In this document: positions 10,338 to 23,406 of the stretch, piece by piece
How the letters are laid out: every line of letters begins with the position of its first letter
Numbering within the stretch: position 1 is the first letter of the stretch
The notes under the pieces: generated by a model
Seen by the model: only the letters and a program-made list of their open reading frames with translations
Databases searched by the model: none
Told to the model about the DNA's origin: nothing
Program-made: the position numbers and the translations under genes
NCBI RefSeq assembly: GCF_006438915.1
Contig: NZ_RCZE01000010.1
Coordinates: 62,001 to 126,000, forward strand
Length of the DNA: 64,000 bases
Direction: 5' to 3'
From: Pseudomonas arsenicoxydans
GTDB lineage: Bacteria > Pseudomonadota > Gammaproteobacteria > Pseudomonadales > Pseudomonadaceae

Positions 10338-11231
10338 ATGCTGCGGGAAAACGCCAACGACTTGCTCGCATTCCTCGCTGTTGCGCGTGAGCGAAGCTTT
10401 ACCAAAGCCGCCGGCAAGCTGGGGGTTTCCCAGTCGGCACTGAGCCATACGATTCGTGCACTGGAAGCGCGACTGGGCCTGCGCCTGTTGACCCGCACCA
10501 CGCGCAGCGTGTCGCCTACCGAGGCAGGTCAGCGCTTGGTGGAAACGGTTGGCCCGCACTTTGAAGAAATCGAATTCGAGCTGGCAGCGCTGAGCGATCT
10601 GCGCGATACGCCGGCAGGCAAAATCCGCATCAATGCCATGGACCACGCGCTGGAGTTCATCCTGTGGCCGGTCCTCAAACCGTTCCTCGCCCAGTACCCG
10701 GACATCTCCGTGGAGGTCTGCTGCGACTACGGTTTCGTCGATATCGCCGCACAAGGTTTCGATGCCGGTGTGCGCTTGGGCGAAGATGTGGCGCAAGGCA
10801 TGATCGCCACTCGGATCGGACCGGACATGCGGATGGCGGTGGTGGGTTCCCCGGCCTACTTTGCCGACCGCACAGTGCCCGAAACGCCGCGCGATCTGAC
10901 CGAGCATCAATGCAACAACCTGCGGCTACCTACCAACGGCGGCTTGTACACATGGGAATTTAAAAAGGACCAGGAAAGCCTGAATGTCCGGGTTTCGGGC
11001 CAAGTCACCTTCAATGGCGTTTACCCGTTGCTCAAAGCGGCACTGGACGGCCTCGGGCTGAGCTACATCCCCGAAGACCTCGTGGCGCCTCATCTTGCGG
11101 ACGGTCGACTGGTACAGGTGCTGGAAGACTGGAGCGCGCCGTTTTCCGGCTTTCACCTCTACTACCCCAGTCGGCGCCAAGCCTCGCCGGCGTTTGCGTT
11201 GCTGCTGGACGCGTTGCGTTATCGCGGCTGA
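10338..11231 (+). CDS. LysR-family transcriptional regulator
   Basis: 297 residues, preceded by GGGAGG 7 bases before the ATG. The N-terminal winged HTH is clear: LLAFLAVARERSFTKAAGKLGV then SQSALSHTIRALEARLGLRL (about 8-55), followed by LTRTTRSVSPTEAGQRL. The rest is the periplasmic-binding-like effector domain of the CrgA/DsdC-type group. It is divergent from the cupin gene with about 100 bp between starts, the usual arrangement of a LysR regulator and its target. The effector is unknown. Confidence 0.93.
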   Translation: MLRENANDLLAFLAVARERSFTKAAGKLGVSQSALSHTIRALEARLGLRLLTRTTRSVSPTEAGQRLVETVGPHFEEIEFELAALSDLRDTPAGKIRINAMDHALEFILWPVLKPFLAQYPDISVEVCCDYGFVDIAAQGFDAGVRLGEDVAQGMIATRIGPDMRMAVVGSPAYFADRTVPETPRDLTEHQCNNLRLPTNGGLYTWEFKKDQESLNVRVSGQVTFNGVYPLLKAALDGLGLSYIPEDLVAPHLADGRLVQVLEDWSAPFSGFHLYYPSRRQASPAFALLLDALRYRG

Positions 11232-11416
11232 AGCCATTCATGAGCTGTGCTCATGGGCAAAGCAGTGCCGAAGGCGTTTCGGCGGCGTTTGTGGGAAGCA
11301 GCGTAATGCTGGGCCTGGCATTGATGTGCGTGGCTGCATTGCTCATCGCCCGCCCTGACGACCTCAAAGGTCGAGGTCGACCGTTGATGATGTTCCGTAC
11401 ACGTTGCTGAGTTCAA

Positions 11417-12325
11417 TCAGCGCTGACTGCCGCGCTTGAGCGTTTCACTCGGCAATTCTTTGAACAGCGCCCGATAGCTGCTGGAAAACCGTCCCAAATG
11501 CCAGAACGACCAATTCATCGCGACTTCAGCGACAGTGGTCTGGTTGGACGTACGGCTGAGCAGTTCACGGTGGGCGCTGTTGAGCCTGCGCAGGCGCAGC
11601 CAATGGGTCGGCGTCATTCCGGTGAAGGCCTTGAACGCGTGCTGCAACTGGCGCAACGACACCCCGGCGACTTGGGAAAGCTCCAGCAGATTGAGGGTTT
11701 CTTCCGGGGAGTCGGCGGCCCACTCGCCGATGCGCTTCATGATAGAGCGCTCTTCGGTGCGGCGCTGTAAGCCACCCCGGTCGAGGCACACGCAGGCGTT
11801 GTCGAGGATGTACAAACAGTCCTCCAGCAACTGCTGCGTCAAGGCTTCCTTGCTCGGCGGGTCGAGGGTTTCTCCCAAGCGGGTCAGCGTGCCGCTCAAC
11901 CAGCGGCTGAACAAGGCGTTTTGCCCGGAGTTCAGCGGCGACATGAACAACCCTTCCAGCTGCGCGACGTTCAAGCCCTGGCGCTGAACGAACGCCGGGC
12001 CGAATACCACGGCAATTTCCTGGTAGTTCTCGGGGGTGATCCAGATGTTGCGGCTTTCGCCATTGAGCAGGTAAAGCGCGTTGTCACTGCGATCGAAACA
12101 GAACGCCAGCGACCCTTGCGGCGCACTGAAATTCTGCTCGACCCGAGTGTTCATCTGCTCTTCGTAGATCTCCACACCTTGCAAGTCCAGATAGCGCACA
12201 CGCCCCGCGAAATGCCCCGGCGACATTTGCTGATAGTGCTGGACCCAACCCGGTGTGGCGCGGATTTGCTCGGCGACATCTTCGGTGTTGAACGCTTGAA
12301 CCTGAATCGGACTGGACGCTGACAT
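11417..12325 (-). CDS. AraC-family transcriptional regulator
   Basis: 302 residues. The C-terminal AraC/XylS DNA-binding domain is at about 205-300: LNLLELSQVAGVSLRQLQHA, then FKAFTGMTPTHWLRLRRLN and VAEVAMNWSFWHLGRFSSSY. The N-terminal half has the EutR/FeaR-like pattern of cupin-like sensing domains. It is divergent from the gamma-glutamyl ligase gene (about 160 bp between starts), so control of the polyamine or amine operon at 12487-16372 is the natural guess. The inducer is not known. Confidence 0.88.
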   Translation of the reverse strand: MSASSPIQVQAFNTEDVAEQIRATPGWVQHYQQMSPGHFAGRVRYLDLQGVEIYEEQMNTRVEQNFSAPQGSLAFCFDRSDNALYLLNGESRNIWITPENYQEIAVVFGPAFVQRQGLNVAQLEGLFMSPLNSGQNALFSRWLSGTLTRLGETLDPPSKEALTQQLLEDCLYILDNACVCLDRGGLQRRTEERSIMKRIGEWAADSPEETLNLLELSQVAGVSLRQLQHAFKAFTGMTPTHWLRLRRLNSAHRELLSRTSNQTTVAEVAMNWSFWHLGRFSSSYRALFKELPSETLKRGSQR

Positions 12326-12486
12326 GGGTGACCTTACGCACTCGTTTGGTGCGTTTTGGTGCTGCTTAAAGTGGATAGATGGAACCGCAAGGCTCGCCCA
12401 AGATAGTCGTCAACGCGTCTCAGGGGAAGAGTGCGGTGGATGAAACCGCCCTCCCCGACGTTAATAAAACCAATAACGAGGTCTTT

Positions 12487-16372
<3,886 letters not shown>

Positions 16373-16378
16373 CGACGT

Positions 16379-16401
16379 GTGGCGAGGGGGCTTGTCCCCC
16401 C
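16379..16401. repeat. Half REP-like repeat of a second type
   Basis: A short GC-rich element just after the FAD oxidoreductase stop (GGCGAGGGGGCTTGTCCCCC) folds into a compact hairpin with GGGGG and CCCCC arms. It resembles the second common REP family of fluorescent pseudomonads rather than the core at 13860. It lies between convergent genes and probably also acts as the terminator for both. Confidence 0.6.
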
Positions 16402-16402
16402 G

Positions 16403-16795
16403 TCAATCTGCCGGGGCGTATTGCATTTCACCATTGCCGAATGACCAGTCCTCGCGCTTCACATCCACCAGACTGATCCAGATATCTTCCTTGCGCAGCC
16501 CTGTCCTTGCGTGAATGCCTTCGGCAATCGCCCGGTAAAAGGCCTTCTTGACCTCAACGGTTCGCCCGGCATTCCAGGTCACTTGAATGAACACAATTCC
16601 CGGCGTGTAAGTCAGGCCCAGGTAGCCGGCCGACGGATAAACCAGCTCATCCTTGCGGTGGCGATTGATGATCTGGAACTTGTCATGTTCGGGAACGTTG
16701 GCCGTGTGCATCATGGCCTCGTAAACCACATGGCTGATGGAGGCGACGGTTTCTTCGGAGGTATCAGCGGCAACATCGATTCTGGCTAAGGGCAT
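16403..16795 (-). CDS. Tautomerase/MIF-superfamily enzyme
   Basis: 130 residues; AGGAA precedes the ATG. The protein begins MPLARID, so after Met removal Pro1 is the general base of the tautomerase superfamily. Two beta-alpha-beta units are seen in SEETVASISHVVYEAM and EVKKAFYRAIAEGIHARTGL, ending in DIWISLVDVKREDWSFGNGE, as in tautomerase family proteins of about 130 residues. Substrate unknown. It lies 42 bp downstream of a DMT-type exporter gene on the same strand and may be co-transcribed with it. Confidence 0.87.
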   Translation of the reverse strand: MPLARIDVAADTSEETVASISHVVYEAMMHTANVPEHDKFQIINRHRKDELVYPSAGYLGLTYTPGIVFIQVTWNAGRTVEVKKAFYRAIAEGIHARTGLRKEDIWISLVDVKREDWSFGNGEMQYAPAD

Positions 16796-16837
16796 GGTGG
16801 TTTCCTGCTGCGGTTGAGGGTTGATTGGGTGAGGTTT

Positions 16838-17758
16838 TCAAAGAGGTTTCAAGGAAGGTGCGGCGGTTATCGGGCGCGACGCAGACTTCCCGACTTGCAA
16901 TACATAGACCCCGACGATGATGCACACCAGTGCCACCAAATCGTGGGCCTGCAAAGGTTCATGGACCAGCAATGCACCAATGCCCAGCGCCACGACGGGC
17001 GGAATGTAAGTGACACCTGCCGCCTTGAGCGCGCCGAGGTGCTGCACCAAAAAGTAATACAACAGGAACGCCACGCCGGTGCCCATGATCCCGAGCCCGA
17101 ACACCAGGCCACTCAAGGCGACAGGCGCGTGTGCAATACGCTCGATCCCGTGAAAATCGGCGGTCAACAACAGCACCAGCAGCGCCAGGCCGATCTGGTA
17201 GGTGGACAACGCCAGCGGTGACAGATCCTTGTCAATCAGGAACCGTCTGGCGTAAACGAATGAACAGCCCAGGCTCAGCGAACCGCCGACCATGTAAAGC
17301 ACGCCACGGATATCAACGCCGTTGCCGCCGCTGTTCCATGGCTGGGCAATGAGCAACACACCGACAAAACCGATCATCAGGCCCGTCACCGTCAAGCGGT
17401 TGATCGGTTCCTGGCGCAAAAAGACAAACGCCGTCAAAAAGGCGAAGAGCGGAATCGCACCGCTGAGCATGCCCGCGATTCCCGAAGGAAGCAGCGCCGC
17501 GCCTTTGGCAAACGCCAGGTAATACACAGTGGTGGCGAGCAATGACATGACGAAAAAATGGTGCAAGTAGCGCAAATGAGACCAGCGCAATGCACGGCGT
17601 GAGAGTGCCAGGACAAGGATCGGAACGAAGCCGAAGAGCACTCGCAACAGCACAATCTGCATCGGCGTAATCACCTCGGCAGCCCACTTCATGAAAATGA
17701 AGTTGGTCCCCCAGATCAGCCCGAGCAAAGCAAAGGCAGGATAGACAAATTTGTTCAT
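16838..17758 (-). CDS. DMT/EamA-family transporter
   Basis: 306 residues with ten predicted membrane helices in two EamA repeats (about 5-140 and 155-290). Typical marks are LLGLIWGTNFIFMKWAAEVI at the N-terminus, LPSGIAGMLSGAIPLFAFL, and LGALKAAGVTYIPPVVALGIG in the second repeat. These inner-membrane proteins usually export amino acids or metabolites. The LysR gene at 17858 is divergent, with about 100 bp between the starts, and probably regulates it. Substrate unknown. Confidence 0.9.
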   Translation of the reverse strand: MNKFVYPAFALLGLIWGTNFIFMKWAAEVITPMQIVLLRVLFGFVPILVLALSRRALRWSHLRYLHHFFVMSLLATTVYYLAFAKGAALLPSGIAGMLSGAIPLFAFLTAFVFLRQEPINRLTVTGLMIGFVGVLLIAQPWNSGGNGVDIRGVLYMVGGSLSLGCSFVYARRFLIDKDLSPLALSTYQIGLALLVLLLTADFHGIERIAHAPVALSGLVFGLGIMGTGVAFLLYYFLVQHLGALKAAGVTYIPPVVALGIGALLVHEPLQAHDLVALVCIIVGVYVLQVGKSASRPITAAPSLKPL

Positions 17759-17857
17759 GATGAACCTCTGCTTGGGGAGTTAATGTGCCAAAGTACGCGG
17801 CAAAGCCAGTGCTGAACAAACGATTTAAAAATCCCCATGGAGTAGAAAAACTTCAGC

Positions 17858-18763
17858 ATGAATGACATGCCTCCCCTCAAGGCCCTGATCGCATTCGACG
17901 CGGCAATGAAACACGCCAGCTTTACCGAAGCGGCGGCGCAACTGCATGTCACCCCTGGCGCCGTGGGGCAGCAGATCCAGAAGCTCGAAGAATGGTTGGG
18001 TACGCCGCTGTTCATCCGGTCGGTGCGGCAAGTCCAGCCAACTCAAGCCGCGCTGAGCTACTGGGCCGCCGTACAACCGGCGTTGCTGCGGATCCAGCAC
18101 GCCAGCAACGCGCTGCGCCTGAGCAACGTCAATGAAGTCTGGTTGTCGATGCCGCCGACGCTGGCAGCGAAGTGGTTCGCGCCACGGATGGCCGATTTTT
18201 TGAGTTTCAGGCCCGACATTTCCTTGCACCTGAGTGCATCAACGGCCTTGATCGACTTTGAGCGGGATCGGGTTGATCTCGCGATTCGCTACTTTGACGG
18301 TAACGATCCGACGCTGGACTCCACCTTGCTGTACCGGGATGAAGCCCGGCTTTATTGTTCACCCGACTATGCCCGCAAACTCAAACTGAAAGGTCCTGAA
18401 GACCTGGTGCGGGCCACACTCCTGCAAACCACCCTGCTTCCCCACTGGACGCCCTGGTTCAAACGGTTCAGCCAATTGACCGAGGCGCAGGTGGCCGGCA
18501 TCCCCAGTCAACATTTCGACCAGTCCATTCTGGCCATAGAAACGGCACGACATGGACAGGGGGTTGTATTGAGCAGCGCGGTCCTGACGGAGGTGGAAAT
18601 GCGCAATGGCTCGCTGTGCGAACCCTTTGAAATGCGCCTGCCGGTGTCCAGAGGCTATTACCTGGTTCACCACCGCCAGACCGGATTACGTCCGGCCGCC
18701 GCGGTATTGAAGCAGTGGTTGATTGATCGGGCCAGCGCGGAGCAATCAACCACTTCCACGTGA
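17858..18763 (+). CDS. LysR-family transcriptional regulator (GcvA-like)
   Basis: 301 residues. The HTH region begins PLKALIAFDAAMKHASFTEA, then LHVTPGAVGQQIQKLEEWLG and TPLFIRSVRQVQPT, the variant typical of GcvA/AmpR-like regulators. The effector-binding domain follows (about 90-295), including DLAIRYFDGNDPTLDS. It is divergent from the DMT transporter gene and its likely regulator. The Shine-Dalgarno sequence is weak; an internal start at MPPLK (three residues later) is possible. Confidence 0.9.
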   Translation: MNDMPPLKALIAFDAAMKHASFTEAAAQLHVTPGAVGQQIQKLEEWLGTPLFIRSVRQVQPTQAALSYWAAVQPALLRIQHASNALRLSNVNEVWLSMPPTLAAKWFAPRMADFLSFRPDISLHLSASTALIDFERDRVDLAIRYFDGNDPTLDSTLLYRDEARLYCSPDYARKLKLKGPEDLVRATLLQTTLLPHWTPWFKRFSQLTEAQVAGIPSQHFDQSILAIETARHGQGVVLSSAVLTEVEMRNGSLCEPFEMRLPVSRGYYLVHHRQTGLRPAAAVLKQWLIDRASAEQSTTST

Positions 18764-18767
18764 CCCG

Positions 18768-19247
18768 CTAACGCCCCACCGCCGCTTCAATCGCCGCGAT
18801 GTCGATCTTGCCCATCTGCATCATGGCCTCGAACGCGCGCTTGGCCACCGCTTGATCAGGATGGGTAACCGCAGCCGTCAAGGCACGCGGGGTGATCTGC
18901 CACGACAAACCCCACTTGTCCTGGCACCAGCCGCAGACATTTTCTGTGCCGCCGTTGCCGACAATCGCGTTCCACAGGCGATCCGTTTCGGCTTGGTCAT
19001 CGGTCGCGACCTGAAACGAAAAGGCCTGGTTATGCTGGATCCCCGACCCGCCGTTCAGGCCCAGACACGGTATCCCCATCACCGTGAACTCAACCGTCAA
19101 GACATCGCCCTGTTTGCCCGCCGGATAGTCGCCGGGCGCGCGGTGGACGGCCCCCACGGCACTGTCGGGAAACGTCTGGGCATAGAAGGTCGCGGCTTCC
19201 AGTGCGGTGCCGTCGTACCAGAGACAAATCGTGTTTTTGCTGATCAT
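18768..19247 (-). CDS. VOC-family (PhnB-like) protein
   Basis: 159 residues; GAGGAGA precedes the ATG. The sequence reads TICLWYDGTALEAATFYAQT, FSFQVATDDQAETDRLWNAI, then CGWCQDKWGLSWQITPRAL, the pattern of PhnB/3-demethylubiquinone-methyltransferase-like vicinal oxygen chelate proteins, usually of unknown function. It is convergent with the LysR gene with only 4 bp between them. The annotation '3-demethylubiquinone methyltransferase' often given to this family is misleading. Confidence 0.87.
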   Translation of the reverse strand: MISKNTICLWYDGTALEAATFYAQTFPDSAVGAVHRAPGDYPAGKQGDVLTVEFTVMGIPCLGLNGGSGIQHNQAFSFQVATDDQAETDRLWNAIVGNGGTENVCGWCQDKWGLSWQITPRALTAAVTHPDQAVAKRAFEAMMQMGKIDIAAIEAAVGR

Positions 19248-19551
19248 CTTGGTTCTCCTCGATTGAAACTCGAAGGTGCATTTTAGCAGCGCAGATGATT
19301 ACGACCGGGCACCGAGGTATTGACCGAGGTTCAAGGCGTATCAGTCATGAGCGAACCCCGCCGTTACGCAGTGGTCACAACCAGTGATGGCATCGCAACT
19401 GACCAGCGGCCCACGGCCCCATTTATTCAGGCGCGACGCTTGCAGTCCCAACCTTTCAGGGTGCGCCGGATAACGTCAGCAAGCTCGGTTCCTGTCTGTT
19501 GCAGGCCCTGGCTGCTGCTCACATCCAAGCTCCCTTTCTCGGAGTACGGAA
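19248..19551. other. Non-coding gap
   Basis: About 300 bp between the divergent VOC and SYLF genes. I see no convincing ORF, RNA gene or repeat. Promoters of both genes must lie here, but no clear sigma-70 pair stands out. Confidence 0.5.
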
Positions 19552-20112
19552 ATGACACAACCCATGCGGTTTCTCCTCTCGTTCTTCCTCGCGACAGCCA
19601 CACTGGCCTCGGCGAGCTTGCTCAACACGGCCGGTGCGGCCACGGCCGAGGACTTGAATGCCGACGCTCGGCAAGAATTGAAAATCCTCTACAAGTCCTC
19701 TCCAGTTGCCGAAAATCTCTCGCACCAGGCCAAGGCGATCCTGGTCTTCCCAAAAATAATCAAGGCGGGCCTGGTGTTCGGCGGTAGTTATGGCGAAGGC
19801 GTGTTAATGAAAGGCACGAAAGTCGACAGCTATTACAACTCCGTCACCGGGTCATGGGGGCTGCAGGCGGGTGCCCAGTCGTATGGCTATGTGGTGTTTC
19901 TGATGACCGACAAAGCGGTGAAGTACCTTGCCGAAACCAAGGGTTGGGAAATCGGTGTAGGGCCCACAGTTGTTGTAGTGGATGAAGGAATTGCCAAGAA
20001 CCTGTCCAGCTCGACGCTGAAAGATGACGCGTACGCGTTCATTACCGACCAGCAAGGGTTAATGGCCGGGGTCAGCATCGAAGGCACGAAGATTTCCCAG
20101 ATCAAGCGCTGA
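19552..20112 (+). CDS. SYLF-domain (YSC84-like) lipid-binding protein
   Basis: 186 residues with a signal peptide (about 1-33, ending TAGAATA). The SYLF/DUF500 domain covers the rest: SHQAKAILVFPKIIKAGLVF, GGSYGEGVLMKG, then SWGLQAGAQSYGYVVFLMTD and GIAKNLSSSTLKDDAYAF. Such proteins bind phosphoinositides in eukaryotes; the bacterial ones are exported and of unclear function. It is monocistronic and followed by a perfect 18-bp hairpin. Confidence 0.88.
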   Translation: MTQPMRFLLSFFLATATLASASLLNTAGAATAEDLNADARQELKILYKSSPVAENLSHQAKAILVFPKIIKAGLVFGGSYGEGVLMKGTKVDSYYNSVTGSWGLQAGAQSYGYVVFLMTDKAVKYLAETKGWEIGVGPTVVVVDEGIAKNLSSSTLKDDAYAFITDQQGLMAGVSIEGTKISQIKR

Positions 20113-20155
20113 AACCGTTGACTTTGAGCATCAGGCGACCTCGCCGCTCACTTTT

Positions 20156-20197
20156 CAGGCCGATGACTGCCCGTCGTAACGGGCAGTCATCGGCCTG
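20156..20197 (+). terminator. Perfect 18-bp hairpin after the SYLF gene
   Basis: Arms 20156-20173 (CAGGCCGATGACTGCCCG) and 20180-20197 are exact reverse complements around a 6-base loop (TCGTAA). It begins 44 bases after the SYLF stop. There is no long T-run after it, but the stem is unusually long and stable, so termination or mRNA 3'-end protection is likely. Confidence 0.75.
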
Positions 20198-20343
20198 AAG
20201 GATCCCTCTGCAGCCCGGTGTCGCTTGGCAGTCTTCAAAATGATGCTGTAACGATGGCACGCCGCGCCAATAGCCAACGCAGACACCTTCTTCACCCTAA
20301 ATTCCCCTCAGATAAGCGCGATAAGTAGCTAGCTATTTGTTAA

Positions 20344-20384
20344 CGAAAGTCTGAAGTATTGATTTGAACTTTCAGATTCTTTCG
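20344..20384. promoter_or_regulatory. Inverted repeat upstream of the unassigned oxygenase operon
   Basis: CGAAAG-TCTGAA (20344-20355) faces TTCAGA-TT-CTTTCG (20371-20384), giving 12 matched positions with a two-base bulge and a 15-base spacer. It sits about 180 bp upstream of the operon start in AT-richer DNA. It could be an operator for an unlinked regulator or an RNA stem. No regulator gene is adjacent. Confidence 0.4.
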
Positions 20385-20564
20385 CCGCACGGCCTGTGCC
20401 TAACATCGGCGCCACAGTGAACCAGCCTCGGTATCGCTCCGTGGGTCAGATGATGCAGGCATCCGGATCTCAAGTCCTCTGCCCCAGTTGACCATTGATC
20501 GCCGATTGGCCTGGCGCCATCTAAGTGCTTTTGCAGTAGGCCTTGGGATTTTTGAGGATCACCG

Positions 20565-21416
20565 ATGAAGCTGGAAATTTTTCGCACGCTGTGGGGTTAC
20601 ACCGCCAGCAAAGCTCAAGCGCTCGAGGAGTTGCTGCAAGCGGGCTTTGATGGCATGGAAGCACGCCTGCCACTGGACGCCCGGGAACGGGCTGAGTTTG
20701 GCGCCTTTCTCCAGACCAATCGCCTGGGTTATATCAGCACCGTCTTCACCGCGTACGACGTGCTGCCGGATCAGTCGGCATCGCCTGCCGTCCACCTCAA
20801 TGACCTCGATCAGAAACTGGCCTGGGCTGCCGAACTCGGCCCCCGTTTCGTCAACGTGCTGGCGGGCAATGATCGCTGGTCGTTGCCGCAACAGGTTGAG
20901 TTCTTCGGTCAGGCCCTGGAGCTGGCGCGCAAGCACGGTCAAGTCTGCAGTTTCGAAACCCACCGCTCGCGCTCGCTGTTCAACCCTTGGGTGACCCTGG
21001 AGATAATCCGGCAATTGCCCGATCTGTTGTTCACCAGCGACATCAGCCATTGGGTGGTGACTTGCGAACGACTGCTGAATGACCCGGCCGATGACCTGAG
21101 CGCGTTCATCGAACGGGTTCACCATATCCAGGCCCGGGTCGGTTACGACCAAGGCCCGCAGGTCCCGCACCCGGCGGCTCCCGAATATGCAAAAGAACTG
21201 GCTTTCCATCAGCAGCACTGGGAAGGCATCTGGCGCTCGCAGCAAGCCCGTGGTTACCAGGTCAGCACCCTGACCCCGGAATTCGGCGCCGACGGCTACC
21301 TGCATCATTTGCCCTTCACCAACGTCCCGGTGGCCGACTTGTGGTCATTGAACGTGTGGATGGGCCAGACCGAACGCGAACACTTCGAGCGTTTCCACCA
21401 CTCAAGTCATCTTTAG
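20565..21416 (+). CDS. TIM-barrel sugar-phosphate isomerase/epimerase-like protein
   Basis: 283 residues; GAGGATCACCG precedes the ATG. The xylose-isomerase-like barrel (AP endonuclease 2 family) is seen as [20 protein letters not shown], then [45 protein letters not shown] and [16 protein letters not shown]. Glu, His and Asp residues at strand ends could bind a divalent metal. It heads an operon with an oxygenase, an amino-acid ABC transporter and an SDR. The true reaction is unknown; 'sugar' may not be the substrate, given the amino-acid transporter. Confidence 0.85.
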   Translation: MKLEIFRTLWGYTASKAQALEELLQAGFDGMEARLPLDARERAEFGAFLQTNRLGYISTVFTAYDVLPDQSASPAVHLNDLDQKLAWAAELGPRFVNVLAGNDRWSLPQQVEFFGQALELARKHGQVCSFETHRSRSLFNPWVTLEIIRQLPDLLFTSDISHWVVTCERLLNDPADDLSAFIERVHHIQARVGYDQGPQVPHPAAPEYAKELAFHQQHWEGIWRSQQARGYQVSTLTPEFGADGYLHHLPFTNVPVADLWSLNVWMGQTEREHFERFHHSSHL

Positions 21417-21430
21417 GGAGCCGATGCGTC

Positions 21431-22501
21431 ATGCCTGACAATAAAAACAACAGCGTTAGCACTGACACACAAAAAGCCAACTTCAATAGCATTCCGGTAG
21501 TTAACATCGCCGGTCTGTTCAGCGTTGAACTGGAACACCGCCTGGCCGTGGCCGAGCAATTGGGGCGCGCTGCCAGCGACGTTGGGTTTCTCTATATCAC
21601 CGATCACGGTATCGACCCGCAGCTGATCGCCAACTTGCGCAAGGCGGCCAAGGACTATTTCGACCAGCCCCTCGACGCCAAGATGCGCCACTACATCGGC
21701 ACCTCGCAAACCCACAAAGGCTTTGTGCCCGAAGGCGAAGAGGTCTATTCAAAGGGCAAGCCGGACCACAAGGAAGCCTTCGACGTCGGCTTCGAAGTCC
21801 CGGCCGATGACCCGCTGGTGCTGGCCAACACCCCATTGCTGGGGCCCAACGACTGGCCGCAACTGGCAGGTTTCAAGGCATCGGTGCAGGCCTACTATGA
21901 AGCTATCTTCGCCTTGGGCCGGCGCCTGTTCGGCGGTTTCGCCCTGACCTTGGGCCTGGAGGAAAACTATTTCGACAGCCTGGTCACCCGTCCGCCGTCC
22001 AAGCTGCGCCTGATCCACTACCCGTTCGACGGTGCCGCCCATGACGCACCGGGTCTTGGCGCCCATACTGATTACGAGTGCTTCACCATCCTCCTGGCCG
22101 ACAAACCAGGCCTTGAGGTGATGAACAATCTCGGACAATGGATCGATGCACCACCGATGGCCGATGCGTTTGTGGTCAACATCGGCGACATGCTGGAAGT
22201 GATGACGGCAGGCGCATTCGTTGCCACTGCGCACCGGGTGCGCAGCGTGAAAGAGGAGCGCTATTCATTTCCTCTGTTTTATGCCTGCGACTATCACACC
22301 CAGATCAAACCGCTGCCCGGATTCACCCAGGCCGGCAACGATTACGAAGAAATCACGATCGGCGAACACATGTATGGCCAATCTCTGCAGACCTATCAGT
22401 ATCTGCGTCAGAGGGTAGCCAACGGGGAAGTTCAACTGCCAGGCAAGGCACGTAAGCCCGCCAGTTTCGGACATTTGAAAAATCAGGTTCAACCGTCCTG
22501 A
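21431..22501 (+). CDS. Isopenicillin-N-synthase-family Fe(II)/2-oxoglutarate oxygenase
   Basis: 356 residues from ATG 21431. The N-terminal DIOX_N part ([19 protein letters not shown]) is followed by the catalytic double-stranded helix. The iron triad is H212-x-D214 in GAHTDYE and H268 in TAHRV; R277-Y-S279 is the RxS motif that binds 2-oxoglutarate or substrate carboxylate. It should hydroxylate or desaturate a small, perhaps amino-acid-like compound. It is 14 bp after the TIM-barrel gene. The family name does not imply penicillin biosynthesis; no ACV synthetase is present. Confidence 0.88.
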   Translation: MPDNKNNSVSTDTQKANFNSIPVVNIAGLFSVELEHRLAVAEQLGRAASDVGFLYITDHGIDPQLIANLRKAAKDYFDQPLDAKMRHYIGTSQTHKGFVPEGEEVYSKGKPDHKEAFDVGFEVPADDPLVLANTPLLGPNDWPQLAGFKASVQAYYEAIFALGRRLFGGFALTLGLEENYFDSLVTRPPSKLRLIHYPFDGAAHDAPGLGAHTDYECFTILLADKPGLEVMNNLGQWIDAPPMADAFVVNIGDMLEVMTAGAFVATAHRVRSVKEERYSFPLFYACDYHTQIKPLPGFTQAGNDYEEITIGEHMYGQSLQTYQYLRQRVANGEVQLPGKARKPASFGHLKNQVQPS

Positions 22502-22547
22502 TTGAAGTTTTCAGTTACACCCTTACCTACGCCGGAGTCAGTCAAAA

Positions 22548-23342
22548 ATGAAAAACAATAAAAAGAACCTGTTGAGCTTGGCTGTATTGGCAGCCGGTAT
22601 GCTCGGTGCCTCGGTGAGCATGGCTGCGGCCGATACGTTCAAGGTTGGCATGGAGATCACCTACCCTCCTTTCGAGTCCTATGACAAGGACAAGAACGTG
22701 GTGGGTTCCGATCCCGAACTGGCAGCAGCTCTGGCCAAGCACATGAACGCCAAAGTGGAGTTCGTCGACACCAAGTTCCCGAGCCTGATCCTCGGCTTGA
22801 ACTCAGGCAAATACGACGCCGTCATTTCCGGTATGTACATCACACCGGAACGCCAGACCCAGGCCCAGACCATCGCCTATGCCAACACCGGTGCCGCGGT
22901 CATGGTGCCCAAGGGCAGCGAAATCAATGCAAAAAAACCTGAAGACCTGTGTGGTTTGAAACTGGGTCTGGAACAGGGCACCACCTGGGTCAAGGAATTC
23001 CGCAAACTGTCCGATGAATATTGCGTGCCTAACAACAAAGGCGCCATCACCGTCAGCGAGTACCCCTCTGCGCCTGAAGTAACCCAGGCCCTGTTGTCCA
23101 AGAACATTCAGGCCCAGGTTGAAATCGCTGGCGCCGCAAAACTGATCGCGGAAAAGACCAACGGCCGAGTCGTCATCACCACCGATCACCCGATCTATCA
23201 GCAAACCTTGGGCATTTTCGTCAAGAAAGGTAACGAAGAAACCTTCCAGGCGGTGCAAAAGGCTTTCGAGGAGACCAGGAAGAGTGGTGAGTATGCCGCT
23301 ATTCTTAAAAAATACGCCTTGGAAGAACCGACTGCTAACTAA
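22548..23342 (+). CDS. Amino-acid ABC transporter periplasmic-binding protein
   Basis: 264 residues with a signal peptide (about 1-26, SLAVLAAGMLGASVSMAAA). The family-3 solute-binding pattern is clear: FKVGMEITYPPFESYDKDKN, VVGSDPELAAALAKHM, SGMYITPERQTQA and LGLEQGTTWVKEF. It should bind a polar amino acid or analogue in the periplasm. It lies between the oxygenase and the fused permease-ATPase gene, so the operon both imports and converts a compound. A hairpin follows (23366-23395). Confidence 0.9.
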   Translation: MKNNKKNLLSLAVLAAGMLGASVSMAAADTFKVGMEITYPPFESYDKDKNVVGSDPELAAALAKHMNAKVEFVDTKFPSLILGLNSGKYDAVISGMYITPERQTQAQTIAYANTGAAVMVPKGSEINAKKPEDLCGLKLGLEQGTTWVKEFRKLSDEYCVPNNKGAITVSEYPSAPEVTQALLSKNIQAQVEIAGAAKLIAEKTNGRVVITTDHPIYQQTLGIFVKKGNEETFQAVQKAFEETRKSGEYAAILKKYALEEPTAN

Positions 23343-23365
23343 GCACGTGTCCTTGTAGTTTGGTC

Positions 23366-23395
23366 ATCTGCCTCCCCTGCACCGGGGCGGCAGAT
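23366..23395 (+). other. Intercistronic hairpin between binding-protein and permease genes
   Basis: Arms 23366-23377 (ATCTGCCTCCCC) and 23384-23395 pair at 11 of 12 positions around a 6-base loop. It ends 11 bases before the permease ATG at 23407, and GAGG (23397-23400) lies between. Such stems commonly keep binding-protein mRNA more abundant than the permease message. Confidence 0.6.
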
Positions 23396-23406
23396 TGAGG
23401 TGCCCT

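Larger units (their letters stand above)
20113..20564. other. Long intergenic region with terminator and inverted repeat
   Basis: 452 bp without a believable gene. It holds the hairpin terminator at 20156-20197 and the inverted repeat at 20344-20384 upstream of the unassigned operon. An AT-richer stretch at about 20310-20380 is where a promoter would be expected. No riboswitch or small RNA is recognised. Confidence 0.6.

Noticed and set aside
21431-22501. Beta-lactam biosynthesis or ethylene formation from the oxygenase
   Set aside because: No ACV synthetase or other pathway genes are present, and only generic family motifs can be read; the family name alone is not evidence.
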